64,000 bases of DNA from Yersinia enterocolitica subsp. enterocolitica (GTDB lineage Bacteria; Pseudomonadota; Gammaproteobacteria; Enterobacterales; Enterobacteriaceae). The position numbers and the translations under genes are program-made. The stretch covers positions 310,001 through 374,000 of the forward strand of contig NZ_LR590469.1 of NCBI RefSeq assembly GCF_901472495.1, in the 5' to 3' direction. This document shows, piece after piece, positions 53,607-62,210 of the stretch. Below the pieces are notes generated by a model. It saw only the letters and a list, made by a program, of their open reading frames with translations. It was not told the origin of the DNA and made no database searches. How positions within the stretch are numbered: position 1 is the stretch's first letter; each line of letters starts with the position of its first letter.

Positions 53607-53822
53607 ATGGGGCAATTATTCACACTGGCACCGGTGCCCACCGGTATGCGCTGCACATGCAGCGATTATGGCGCAACAGGTATGGCACATACCCGTTTCA
53701 CCGCTCTCGTTTCCCCACTTACGTATCCCAGGCAGATACGAAGTTTCCCCGTCACCTCTGACCTGCGAGCTACACTTGCAAATTGGGTTAAAGGTATGGG
53801 GAGGCTGAATCATGACGCATAA
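53607..53822 (+). CDS. Candidate upstream ORF overlapping the plaP start
   Basis: An ATG preceded by GAGGAAAGAAAG, a strong ribosome binding site, opens a 71-codon frame that ends with TAA at 53820-53822, eleven bases inside plaP. The peptide begins MGQLFTLAPVPTGMRC and resembles no family I know. The long leader contains GCTGCACATGCAGC and CACCGGTGCCCACCGGT, which can form hairpins. Overlap with the start of plaP would allow translational coupling or blocking. Whether it is translated is unknown. Confidence 0.35.
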   Translation: MGQLFTLAPVPTGMRCTCSDYGATGMAHTRFTALVSPLTYPRQIRSFPVTSDLRATLANWVKGMGRLNHDA

Positions 53823-55200
53823 TGCTACTGTTACAGTCGGTACCAATCAAACTGGCACCAATAACCGCGTTCAACTCAGAAAAACACTGACGTTGGTACA
53901 AGTTGTGATGATGGGGTTGGCTTATTTGCAGCCAATGACCATTTTCGATACTTTTGGCATTGTTTCCGGCTTGACCGATGGTCACGTCGCGACTTCTTAC
54001 GCCATTGCGTTGATAGCGGTGCTGTTCACTGCCATCAGCTATGGCAAATTGGTTAAGCGCTTCCCGTCTGCGGGTTCGGCCTATACCTATGCCCAGAAAT
54101 CCATTAGCCCCAATGTTGGTTTTATGGTGGGTTGGTCATCATTGCTGGACTATCTGTTCATGCCGATGATTAACATTCTGTTGGCGAAAATTTATCTCGA
54201 AGCGATTTTCCCTGGTGTGCCATCGTGGATTTTTGTTGGCGCGCTGGTCAGCCTGATGACGATGTTCAACTTGCGTGGCATTAACGTGGTAGCTAACTTG
54301 AACTCGATTATTGTTGTAGTTCAGGTGGCAATCATGGTGGTCTTCATGGGGCTGCTGATTCATGGTGTTTATCAGGGGGAAGGTGCGGGCACATTGGTGA
54401 GCCCACGTCCGTTCTATTCTGAAAATGCCCATTTGGTACCGATGATAACCGGGGCCACGATACTGTGCTTCTCATTCCTGGGTTTCGACGGCATTAGTTC
54501 ATTGTCTGAAGAAACCCCCAATGCCGGTAAAGTGATCCCGAAAGCGATTTTCTTGACCGCATTGATTGGCGGCGTGATCTTTATTGTGGTGTCTTATTTC
54601 CTGCAACTCTATTTCCCGGACATTTCACGCTTCACTGATCCTGATGCGTCGCAGCCGGAAATCATGTTGTTTGTTGCGGGTAAATTCTTCCAGTCAGTTA
54701 TTCTGTGCTTCTCCTGTGTCACCGTATTGGCATCAGGTATGGCCGCGCACGCCGGTGTTTCGCGTCTACTGTATGTGATGGGGCGAGACGGAGTATTTCC
54801 GGAGAAAGTGTTTGGTTACGTGCATCCGAAATGGCGTACCCCGGCAATCAACGTACTGCTGGTTGGCGGGGTAGCATTGTCTGCTATCTCGTTTGACTTG
54901 GTGACAGCAACGGCATTGATTAACTTCGGCGCGCTGGTGGCCTTTACCTTCGTTAACCTGTCGGTGATTTCACAGTTCTATATCCGTGAACGCCGTAACA
55001 AGTCGTTCAAGGATCATTTCAGCTACTTGGTTCTGCCAATGATTGGTGCAGGAACGGTTGGTGTGCTGTGGATGAACCTGGAAAGCAGCTCAATGACGTT
55101 GGGCTTGGTGTGGGGTGCCATTGGCCTGCTTTATATGGTCTGGAAAACCCGTGCATTCCGTCAGGCACTGCCACAGTTTAATGGCGAACTGGCACAGTAA
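53812..55200 (+). CDS. plaP: Putrescine importer PlaP
   Basis: PlaP (462 residues) is an APC-superfamily permease, in E. coli a low-affinity putrescine/proton symporter linked to surface motility. It has 12 hydrophobic segments. The N-terminal MMGLAYLQPMTIFDTFGIVSG, SAGSAYTYAQKSISP and GFDGISSLSEETPNAGKVIP stretches are near-identical to E. coli PlaP (YeeF). GGGGAGG lies before the ATG. Neighbour sbcB is convergent, as in E. coli. Its N-terminus is about ten residues longer than in E. coli. Confidence 0.92.
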   Translation: MTHNATVTVGTNQTGTNNRVQLRKTLTLVQVVMMGLAYLQPMTIFDTFGIVSGLTDGHVATSYAIALIAVLFTAISYGKLVKRFPSAGSAYTYAQKSISPNVGFMVGWSSLLDYLFMPMINILLAKIYLEAIFPGVPSWIFVGALVSLMTMFNLRGINVVANLNSIIVVVQVAIMVVFMGLLIHGVYQGEGAGTLVSPRPFYSENAHLVPMITGATILCFSFLGFDGISSLSEETPNAGKVIPKAIFLTALIGGVIFIVVSYFLQLYFPDISRFTDPDASQPEIMLFVAGKFFQSVILCFSCVTVLASGMAAHAGVSRLLYVMGRDGVFPEKVFGYVHPKWRTPAINVLLVGGVALSAISFDLVTATALINFGALVAFTFVNLSVISQFYIRERRNKSFKDHFSYLVLPMIGAGTVGVLWMNLESSSMTLGLVWGAIGLLYMVWKTRAFRQALPQFNGELAQ

Positions 55201-55240
55201 CTGTATTGCTATGGTGTTTCAGATGGCCGACAAAGTCGAC

Positions 55241-55314
55241 TGAAGGGGAATTGTGCCGTTGGGGTTGTAGTCGCGTAAGCGACCGGAGTGCCCCTGGGTG
55301 CGGTAACCCCTTCA
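55241..55314 (+). repeat. Palindromic intergenic repeat (family C)
   Basis: A 74-base core opens TGAAGGGG and closes CCCCTTCA (perfect 8-base inverted ends), with an inner hairpin GTCGCGTAAGCGAC. A copy of the same length with few differences lies at 58359-58432 and an inverted, longer one at 21443-21533. The left flank GACAAAGTC is also shared with 58347-58355. Confidence 0.85.
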
Positions 55315-55331
55315 CTCTCTCTGTGACCTCT

Positions 55332-55360
55332 ACGGAGCCTGAAAATGGCTCCGTTTTTTA
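55332..55360 (+). terminator. Intrinsic terminator of plaP
   Basis: ACGGAGCC and GGCTCCGT form an 8-bp stem with a 7-base loop followed by TTTTTTATT. It is placed after the family C repeat and before the convergent sbcB end. Confidence 0.9.
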
Positions 55361-55383
55361 TTGGCTATTTATGACTGGTGGGG

Positions 55384-56814
55384 TTAGCTCACTAGAGCTC
55401 TGGCATAGTCAAACAGGGCTTTCAGCAGTGCCAGCTTCTCTTTATCATCCTCATACTGGTTATATAACGCCTCCAGTTGCAGCACATAGTCTTGCACTTT
55501 TTCTGGATTAAGCGCTTCGCGACGATGCGCTAACCAGCGCTGTTGCTCACTGTCAGTCAACGTATTTGGATAATTACGGGCGCGGAAGCGGAATAGCAAT
55601 ACTTCCAACCGTGGGTCTTGGAAGGTCAGATCGAGTGCTGGCAGATTTTGCGCTTTAGTTTGTAAAATGATTTTCATGGTAGCGCGGTCAGCATCACTGA
55701 AAAAACCGTTATACAGTTGAGCATCCACATCATCAGAAACGGCAAAAGGCTCGGCCTCTGCAAATAGGGCGACCACTTTTTCACGGACTTGCGGATTTTG
55801 CCGCAATAATTGCAAATTCTGTAGACAGCGTTGGCGATCAATACCTAAACGATCGGCATTTTCCGGTAGCAGAGTTTTCGCGGGGGCGAGTACCGGGCAT
55901 TTATTGATATGCACCAGTTTCAGTGGCACGGCGGCATCTTGGGCACTGAGTTTGTCGCGGCGGGTATAGAGCCGCTCACGCAGTGTATCGCTATCCAACT
56001 CTAGCAGGGGTGACATATCACCCGCCAGATCGCACATAATCACCGCATTTTTATTCTCAGGATGCCATGCCAACGGCGCAACCCAACTGGTATTACCCCG
56101 TGCCGCACCAAACATGCCTGATACATGAACCAGCGGTGTCATATCTGCAATATCAATCAATGCGTTGATTTTGTGTTTACTACGGTGCTGGTAGAGGTAA
56201 TCAAACAGCCGCGGTTGTGCTTGTTTTACCCGCTTTGCCATAGCGATAGTGGCATACACATCAGACATCGCATCATGGGCATGCAAGTGTTCAACACCGT
56301 TGGCTTTGGTCAAATGCTCCAATTTGAAACTGGGTAAACCCTCTTCGTTTTCCGGCCAGACAATACCCTCGGGGCGCAGGGCGTAGCAGGCGCGCATCAC
56401 ATCGAGTAAGTCCCAGCGAGAGTTCCCCCCTTGCCAGCTGTAGGCATAAGGATCATAAAAATTGCGGTAGAAAATATTTCGACTAACTTCATCATCAAAA
56501 CGAATATTGTTGTAACCAAGAATACAGGTACCGGGCACATTGAAAGCTTGATGGATTTGCCGGGCAAACTCGGCTTCATTCACCCCATTGGCTAAGGCAT
56601 GTTGCGGGGTGATGCCGGTTATCATCACGGCTTCCGGCTGCGGCAGGTAGTCGTCTGCGGGGGCGCAGTAAACCACCAGCGGTTCTTCGATGATATTGAA
56701 ATCCAAATCGGTACGTACCCCGGCAAACTGGGCTGGCCTGTCTAACGCGGGGCGCTGACCGAAGGTCTCATAATCATGAATGTAGAATGTTGGTTGCTTG
56801 TTTTTATCTGACAT
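55384..56814 (-). CDS. sbcB: Exodeoxyribonuclease I SbcB
   Basis: SbcB (476 residues) is the 3'-5' single-strand DNA exonuclease used in recombination and mismatch repair. The DEDDh catalytic motifs are visible: HDYETFG (about 13-19), LGYNNIRFDDE (about 100-110) and HAHDAMSDVYATI (about 181-193). The exonuclease domain is followed by the SH3-like and helical C-terminal domains. Length matches E. coli (475). It is convergent with plaP, as in E. coli. Confidence 0.95.
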   Translation of the reverse strand: MSDKNKQPTFYIHDYETFGQRPALDRPAQFAGVRTDLDFNIIEEPLVVYCAPADDYLPQPEAVMITGITPQHALANGVNEAEFARQIHQAFNVPGTCILGYNNIRFDDEVSRNIFYRNFYDPYAYSWQGGNSRWDLLDVMRACYALRPEGIVWPENEEGLPSFKLEHLTKANGVEHLHAHDAMSDVYATIAMAKRVKQAQPRLFDYLYQHRSKHKINALIDIADMTPLVHVSGMFGAARGNTSWVAPLAWHPENKNAVIMCDLAGDMSPLLELDSDTLRERLYTRRDKLSAQDAAVPLKLVHINKCPVLAPAKTLLPENADRLGIDRQRCLQNLQLLRQNPQVREKVVALFAEAEPFAVSDDVDAQLYNGFFSDADRATMKIILQTKAQNLPALDLTFQDPRLEVLLFRFRARNYPNTLTDSEQQRWLAHRREALNPEKVQDYVLQLEALYNQYEDDKEKLALLKALFDYARALVS

Positions 56815-56840
56815 TATGCGGTTTAACCCTTAATTCTCAT

Positions 56841-56967
56841 ATACCCGTCATACTCTAAGCTGCATGTGCGTTGGCTGCGTTCAATCACCCGAATCACTTA
56901 CAACACAGTAAGCTCATCGGGACTCTCTCACTTGCCGCCTTCCTGCAACTCGAATTATTGTGGGTAT
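56841..56967. repeat. ERIC repeat, full length (127 bp)
   Basis: Ends ATACCCGTCATAC and GTGGGTAT and the core CACCCGAATCACTTAC with TAAGCTCATCGGG match the ERIC consensus, and the length is exactly the standard 127 bases. It lies in the 365-base gap between sbcB and the SDR gene. The rest of that gap (56968-57179) holds the SDR promoter and no other gene. Confidence 0.9.
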
Positions 56968-57179
56968 AGCTATTCTTTATGATGGGGCACTGCCCGCGGT
57001 AAGCCGCAGTGCCCCACGGCATTAACGCTAGAATATCATTTCAGGCGGGGCGGGACGTCAGGATTTATTTTGAAATAATTATGTTTCAGTCAAAATGTGT
57101 CGATCCAACTAATATTTAGCTGCCGTTTACTTAGCTATTCATACAATCCGCCTACTGAATATAATAAGTAGGACTCAAA

Positions 57180-58289
57180 GTGAAAACACTTCTGTTAACC
57201 GGTGCCACAGGTTTTCTGGGCGGAGCTGTGCTCGAAAAGCTATTGTTGGAAAACTCAGATTTTAATTATTTATTATTAGTCCGGGCCAATACACCGGAAC
57301 AGGGATTAACACGTATTCGCGAGAATATGGCGAAGTTTTATCTCCCTAATGGGCAACTGAATAAAATTGATGTTAGCCATATTTTATTAGGGGATTTAGC
57401 TGAACCGGACAGTTTTATTAATGACCCGCGTATTGATGGGGTGACGCATGTTATTAATTGTGCTGCTGTCGCATCATTCGGTAATAACCCGCTAATCTGG
57501 AAAGTGAATGTTGATGGCACATTAGCCTTTGGCAAAAGAATGTCGCAGGTTGCTGGTTTACAAAGATTCATCCATGTGGGAACAGCTATGTCTTGCACAC
57601 CCGATGCCGATACTGTGGTGAGCGAGCAGGTTTTATCCGCAGAGGATGACGCGCATTTGGTGGAATACACTAAATCTAAATCAGCAATTGAGCGCTTATT
57701 GGCTGAAGAATGCCCAGAGCTACCCTTGGTATTTGCCCGACCATCGATTGTGGTCGGCCATACCCGGCTGGGCTGTCAGCCATCCAGCAGCATCTTTTGG
57801 GTATTTCGCATGGCATTAATGTTACGCAAGTTCATGTGCTCGCTGGATGACTATATCGATGTTATTCCAGCCGATTATTGCGCAGACGCTTTAGTGTGTA
57901 TTTTACTGCATCCAAATTTACCCGATAATATCTATCATATTTCAGCTGGCGAGAAAGATAGCGTTAGTTTTGCCCAGATTGATCAGGCGATGTCCGCCGC
58001 TGCCAGACAGAAACCTATGGGGGCAGATTATTGCCAGGTAGAATACGGTGCATTGGTACAAATGCGTAACCAACTTAAAGGAATTTTTGGCCCCTGCAAT
58101 GAGCGCATAATGCTAAAAGCCATGCGCTTATATGGTGCATTTGCCATGCTCAACGTGCGCTTCAGTAATGAACGTTTGCTCAGCTTGGGAATGCCACCGT
58201 CACCACGCTTCACCGATTATATTGCTTGTTGTGTCGAGTCCAGCTTTGGCGAGTCTATTGTGCAACAAATGGCGGTTGACTTTAAATAA
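57180..58289 (+). CDS. Extended SDR of the thioester-reductase / male-sterility type
   Basis: This 369-residue protein starts with GTG after AGTAGGA. The N-terminal Rossmann motif TGATGFLG (residues 7-14) and the YxxxK pair Y163-K167 in EYTKSKS mark an active extended SDR. The layout resembles NAD_binding_4 domains that reduce acyl thioesters (carboxylic acid reductases, fatty acyl-CoA reductases), but no adenylation or carrier domain is attached. The C-terminal about 100 residues show a possible amphipathic or membrane-attached region (MLKAMRLYGAFAMLNVRF). I know no closely characterised homologue, so the substrate is open. It stands alone with repeats on both sides. Confidence 0.72.
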   Translation: MKTLLLTGATGFLGGAVLEKLLLENSDFNYLLLVRANTPEQGLTRIRENMAKFYLPNGQLNKIDVSHILLGDLAEPDSFINDPRIDGVTHVINCAAVASFGNNPLIWKVNVDGTLAFGKRMSQVAGLQRFIHVGTAMSCTPDADTVVSEQVLSAEDDAHLVEYTKSKSAIERLLAEECPELPLVFARPSIVVGHTRLGCQPSSSIFWVFRMALMLRKFMCSLDDYIDVIPADYCADALVCILLHPNLPDNIYHISAGEKDSVSFAQIDQAMSAAARQKPMGADYCQVEYGALVQMRNQLKGIFGPCNERIMLKAMRLYGAFAMLNVRFSNERLLSLGMPPSPRFTDYIACCVESSFGESIVQQMAVDFK

Positions 58290-58318
58290 GCTTATTTCCC
58301 GGCGGGCAATACCTGACA

Positions 58319-58484
58319 GGGAATATTTATTCCCCCCCAGACTGCTGACAAAGTCAAATGAAGGGGAATCGTGCCGTTGGGGTCGTAGTCGCGTAAGCGA
58401 CCGGAGTGCCCCGAGGTGCGGTAACCCCTTCACTCACTAAGTTATCAACAGCTTTGTTATTAAGCTCCGGGGAATATTTATTCC
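58319..58484. repeat. 15-bp direct repeats flanking a family C element
   Basis: GGGAATATTTATTCC, itself nearly palindromic, occurs at 58319-58333 and again at 58470-58484. Between them is a 136-base segment that contains the family C core. The spacing looks like an insertion with target duplication, though a double operator for yeeA cannot be excluded. Confidence 0.6.
58359..58432 (+). repeat. Palindromic intergenic repeat (family C)
   Basis: This 74-base core runs from TGAAGGGG to CCCCTTCA and contains GTCGCGTAAGCGAC, nearly identical to 55241-55314. It lies between the SDR gene and yeeA. Confidence 0.85.
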
Positions 58485-58572
58485 TGCTACTTTTGGTAAC
58501 GGTTAATCCGCTGCCAGCGCGTAATAACTCAGCTAAACTTAGGTTTTAGTATCTTATTGGAAGTAGGTAAGT

Positions 58573-59631
58573 GTGCGCCTGAATAAAAAAATATCGCCAT
58601 TGGATAACCTGATCTACACCCATTACCGCATCACTCACGCTTTACGTATTACGTTAGCGTTTATCTTAACATTTCTGATTATTCGCTTACTGGCTATTCC
58701 GGAAGGTACCTGGCCGCTGATCACATTAGTGGTAGTGATGGGGCCGATATCCTATTGGGGCAATGTGCTGACCAGAGCGATGCAGCGTATTGGCGGCACT
58801 GTTTTTGGTGCGATATCCGGCTTGATTGCTCTGTATCTGGAGTCTTATTCCTTAACACTTATGCTGGTCTGGTGTGGGGTTGTGATGTTCTTATGCGGCT
58901 ACCTCACATTGGGCAAGCGGCCCTACATGGCTTTGCTCATCGGCATCACTCTGGCGGTGGTGTGTGGATCTGCCCCTGGAGATATGACTACCGCCCTGTG
59001 GCGCAGCGGCGATGTTATTTTTGGTTCATTATTGGCATTGGTCTTTACCAGTGTCTATCCACAACGCGCTTTCACCCATTGGCGTATGCAGATGAGTGAT
59101 AATCTGCGGGCCATCAGCCAAATTTATGCGGCTTATTTATCGCCCAATGTTATCGAGCGCCCACGGTTAGAGCCTAAATTAAAAGCTGCACTCAGCCAGT
59201 CGGTTAAAATGCGTACTTTTATTGCGCCTGCCAGTAAAGAATCTCATATTAATAAAGACGTTTTTGAGGCTATTCAGACACTGAGCCGCAACCTGATTTG
59301 CACGCTAGAATTGCTGGTGGATGCTTATTGGTCGTCGCGGGAAAGCCATTTTATTATGCTCAATGCCAAAGGCTTGCGCAGTACTCAGTTGATGACAATC
59401 CGCACTTTGAATACATTAAGTGATAGCCTGCGCGATGGATCTCCTGCCCGTGAGCGGGAAGTTGCCGGTGAGCTGAGTGAAATCTCTACTGAGTTGAAAT
59501 CATTGATGTTGGCTGTGACGCAAGAGCAGCAGATAGAAACACCGATTTATGGCTATGTTTGGCTGAGTATGGAGTTAACCAAACAGCTTGAGGAATTGGA
59601 CGATCTGATTAATATGACTTTACGCAGGTGA
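58573..59631 (+). CDS. yeeA: FUSC-family inner-membrane protein YeeA
   Basis: YeeA (352 residues) belongs to the fusaric-acid-resistance-like (FUSC) family, with six N-terminal hydrophobic segments (about 22-175) and a cytoplasmic helical C-terminal half. Conserved stretches are PEGTWPLITLVVVMGPISYWGN, RIGGTVFGAISG and TALWRSGDVIFGSLLAL. The start is GTG with AGTAGGTAAG before it. Length equals E. coli YeeA (352). Transport substrate is unknown. In E. coli it also lies near sbcB and yeeX. Confidence 0.9.
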   Translation: MRLNKKISPLDNLIYTHYRITHALRITLAFILTFLIIRLLAIPEGTWPLITLVVVMGPISYWGNVLTRAMQRIGGTVFGAISGLIALYLESYSLTLMLVWCGVVMFLCGYLTLGKRPYMALLIGITLAVVCGSAPGDMTTALWRSGDVIFGSLLALVFTSVYPQRAFTHWRMQMSDNLRAISQIYAAYLSPNVIERPRLEPKLKAALSQSVKMRTFIAPASKESHINKDVFEAIQTLSRNLICTLELLVDAYWSSRESHFIMLNAKGLRSTQLMTIRTLNTLSDSLRDGSPAREREVAGELSEISTELKSLMLAVTQEQQIETPIYGYVWLSMELTKQLEELDDLINMTLRR

Positions 59632-59788
59632 TCTATTGTTGGATTCAGGCAGATGATATTTCTGTCTGACGGGTAAAGCGGGTAAGATAAGTCTAGCCAA
59701 TGAATCTTGTCATCAGGCATAACAAAGCGGTATGGTTCACATAGCCTGGTCACCAGCAATTGAATTTGTGTAAAACTTAAGTGAAGGT

Positions 59789-60112
59789 GTGAAAACGGAT
59801 AATGCAAGTAAGCCAACTTTCCAGGACGTTTTGGAGTTTGTGCGTATGTTCCGTCGCAAAAACAAGTTGCAGCGTGAAATCGTTGATAACGAAAAGAAAA
59901 TTCGTGATAACCAAAAACGCGTTCTGTTGCTCGATAACCTGAGTGAATACATCAAGCCAGGGATGAGCATCGAAGAGGTTCAAGCCATTATCGCTAACAT
60001 GCGTGTTGACTACGAAGATCGTGTCGATGAATACATCATCAAAAACGCAGATCTGTCTAAAGAACGCCGTGAATTGTCGAAAAAACTGAAAGCGATGGGC
60101 GAAGTTAAGTAA
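59789..60112 (+). CDS. tmaR: Polar regulator of sugar uptake TmaR (YeeX)
   Basis: TmaR (107 residues) is a small coiled-coil protein; in E. coli it clusters at a cell pole and controls localisation and activity of PTS Enzyme I. The central KNKLQREIVDNEKKIRDNQKR and VLLLDNLSEYIKPGMS stretches are almost identical to E. coli, and heptads continue in NADLSKERRELSKKLK. The start is GTG at 59789 with AAGTGAAGG before it. Confidence 0.93.
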   Translation: MKTDNASKPTFQDVLEFVRMFRRKNKLQREIVDNEKKIRDNQKRVLLLDNLSEYIKPGMSIEEVQAIIANMRVDYEDRVDEYIIKNADLSKERRELSKKLKAMGEVK

Positions 60113-60155
60113 CTTTAGCGCAACGTGAAATAGCTTATTTTACCGCTATTAATAG

Positions 60156-60188
60156 AAAGGCTGGTATGAATCGCCAGCCTTTTCTTTT
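60156..60188 (+). terminator. Intrinsic terminator of tmaR
   Basis: AAAGGCTGG and CCAGCCTTT form a 9-bp stem with a 9-base loop followed by TCTTTT. It separates tmaR from the convergent ABC operon. Confidence 0.88.
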
Positions 60189-60201
60189 GGCTAAATTGTG
60201 T

Positions 60202-61185
60202 TTAGTTTGACGGTTTATTTTGCCGTAAGAAACGAAACGCTGGGATCTTCGCACCTTTGACAAAGATAAATGCCAGCAGTAATGAACCCCACAGAGCCAT
60301 GGTGATATAACTACTCACGCCCATGATATTCAGCCCGCTCTCCAGCATTTGTAGCAGGAACAGTGCTAGCACAATGCCAACAATCTTACCAAATCCGCCA
60401 TCAGGATTAACCCCGCCTAACACCGTCGCCAGGATAGTGATAAGTAACAGTGATTCACCATAGGAGGCTTTGGCCGAGTTTAGCTTGGACATCATCAACA
60501 AGGCCGCGACGGCACACAGTAACGATGAAATCACGTACACCCAAATCAACGTGCGGCGAGTATTAATTCCGGAGAAGAAAGTGGCTTTTTCATTGGAACC
60601 GGACAGGTATATCTGGCGGCCAAGCGGGGTCTTGGCCAAAATAAGCCAGATAACCAACGCCACCGCAGCAAACAGATAAAGTGGTACCGGAACCCCGAGA
60701 AAATAGCTGCGATCTAACGCCAGCACATAGTTAGGGAAATTAGAAATCGCCGATCCTTTGGAAATAAGCACATTCACGCCTTTGAGCAAGGTCATGATGC
60801 CCAGTGTCGCTAAAATCGGGGAGACGCGCACCACCGAGATAAGCACCCCATTGATAAGCCCCACCACCAAAGCGACCGAAGCACCCGCCAGTAACATCAA
60901 TACCATTGAGCTGAATGTGGGTTCCAAATGGGTACAGACCCAGGCCATTACCAGTGCACTGGCATTCGCAGTAGCAATAATTGACAGGTTGATACCGCCG
61001 GTCAGCATGGTAATCGCCATTGCCAGTGTTAATACTCCGGCGACCGGGATTTGTGACGCGATAGATTGAAAGTTAGCCGTCGACCAGAACACGTAAGGAA
61101 TAAACAGGCTAAACCCGATAGAAACCAGCAGCAGTAAAGCCAGTAACCAGCGCTCGGTATGATCACGTTGAGTTGTTTTCGACAT
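60202..61185 (-). CDS. Sugar ABC transporter permease, second subunit
   Basis: This 327-residue RbsC/YtfT-type permease has about 9-10 hydrophobic segments. The GVLTLAMAITMLTGGINLSI (about 50-69) and IYLSGSNEKATFFSGI (about 191-206) stretches are family signatures. It is last in the operon, two bases after the other permease gene. The pair probably forms a heterodimeric channel. The substrate cannot be read from sequence. Confidence 0.87.
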   Translation of the reverse strand: MSKTTQRDHTERWLLALLLLVSIGFSLFIPYVFWSTANFQSIASQIPVAGVLTLAMAITMLTGGINLSIIATANASALVMAWVCTHLEPTFSSMVLMLLAGASVALVVGLINGVLISVVRVSPILATLGIMTLLKGVNVLISKGSAISNFPNYVLALDRSYFLGVPVPLYLFAAVALVIWLILAKTPLGRQIYLSGSNEKATFFSGINTRRTLIWVYVISSLLCAVAALLMMSKLNSAKASYGESLLLITILATVLGGVNPDGGFGKIVGIVLALFLLQMLESGLNIMGVSSYITMALWGSLLLAFIFVKGAKIPAFRFLRQNKPSN

Positions 61186-61187
61186 GG

Positions 61188-62210
61188 TTATATCCCTACC
61201 TTATGACGTTGGCCCCAGGCGGTCACACTGATACTGATGACAATCACCAGACCGATAACCACGGTATGCCAGTACGACGAAATACCCAGTAAATTCAAAC
61301 CATTTTGCAATATCGCCAACAAAATCACCCCCAGCAGAGTGCCGGTTAGGGTGCCGCGCCCGCCCACAATACTGGTGCCACCCAGCACCACGGCTGCCAG
61401 TACGGTGAGTTCATAACCGAGTAATGAGTCGGGCGCTACCGTCAAGACGGTATAGGACTGCACCACACCAGCGATGCCGGATAGAAAGCCCATATAGCCA
61501 TAAACAAACAGTTGCAGCTTGAGGATGCTGAACCCCATGCGGGAGGCTGCTTCCTGATTACCGCCCAATGCATAAATTTGCCGACCAATACTGGTGCGTG
61601 TCATCAGCAGAGCCGTGACAATAATGGTCGCCAGCAATGTCAATATGGGTAACGAAAGACCATAGTCATAGCCATCGGCTGCGGTGAAGGAGAACAGCAT
61701 TGGCCCATGTTCGAACCATTCCGGATAGGTATATAGCCAGACACCACGACTGAGATACAGCAGTAATCCGTAGAATATATTCAGCGTGGAAATGGTGATA
61801 ATGATAGACGGCACGCGCAGGCGATTAACCAACAGCGCATTAATTAACCCCAATAATAAGCCGATACCACCGGCTAGCGCGAAAGCCACCGGGAAGTTGC
61901 CACCAAACTTCACAATTAATGTCACCATGACATATTGCGAGATAATGGTCATTGCCGGGAATGAAATATCAATACCGCCAGAAATCAATACGATAAATAA
62001 ACCACAGGCCAAGATGGTCAACATGGCATAGTTATTTATCAAGTCATAAATATTGGCGAGCGTCAGAAAATCTGGGCTGGTGAAAGCAAGATAAGTCGAA
62101 ATAATCAATATGGTGAAAGCCAACATCACTTCATGGCGTTTCAGATGCTCTTTATTAAATAGACCTGTTTTACCAACATCAGGTTTATTAAGTGCATGGG
62201 GATTAGCCAT
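61188..62210 (-). CDS. Sugar ABC transporter permease, first subunit
   Basis: This 340-residue permease of the same class has about 10 hydrophobic segments. GLFIVLISGGIDISFPAM (about 69-86) and IYALGGNQEAASRMGFS (about 212-228) are the typical motifs, and LGYELTVLAAVVLGGTSIVGGRG is the conserved C-terminal patch. It overlaps the ATPase gene by 8 bases. Confidence 0.88.
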   Translation of the reverse strand: MANPHALNKPDVGKTGLFNKEHLKRHEVMLAFTILIISTYLAFTSPDFLTLANIYDLINNYAMLTILACGLFIVLISGGIDISFPAMTIISQYVMVTLIVKFGGNFPVAFALAGGIGLLLGLINALLVNRLRVPSIIITISTLNIFYGLLLYLSRGVWLYTYPEWFEHGPMLFSFTAADGYDYGLSLPILTLLATIIVTALLMTRTSIGRQIYALGGNQEAASRMGFSILKLQLFVYGYMGFLSGIAGVVQSYTVLTVAPDSLLGYELTVLAAVVLGGTSIVGGRGTLTGTLLGVILLAILQNGLNLLGISSYWHTVVIGLVIVISISVTAWGQRHKVGI

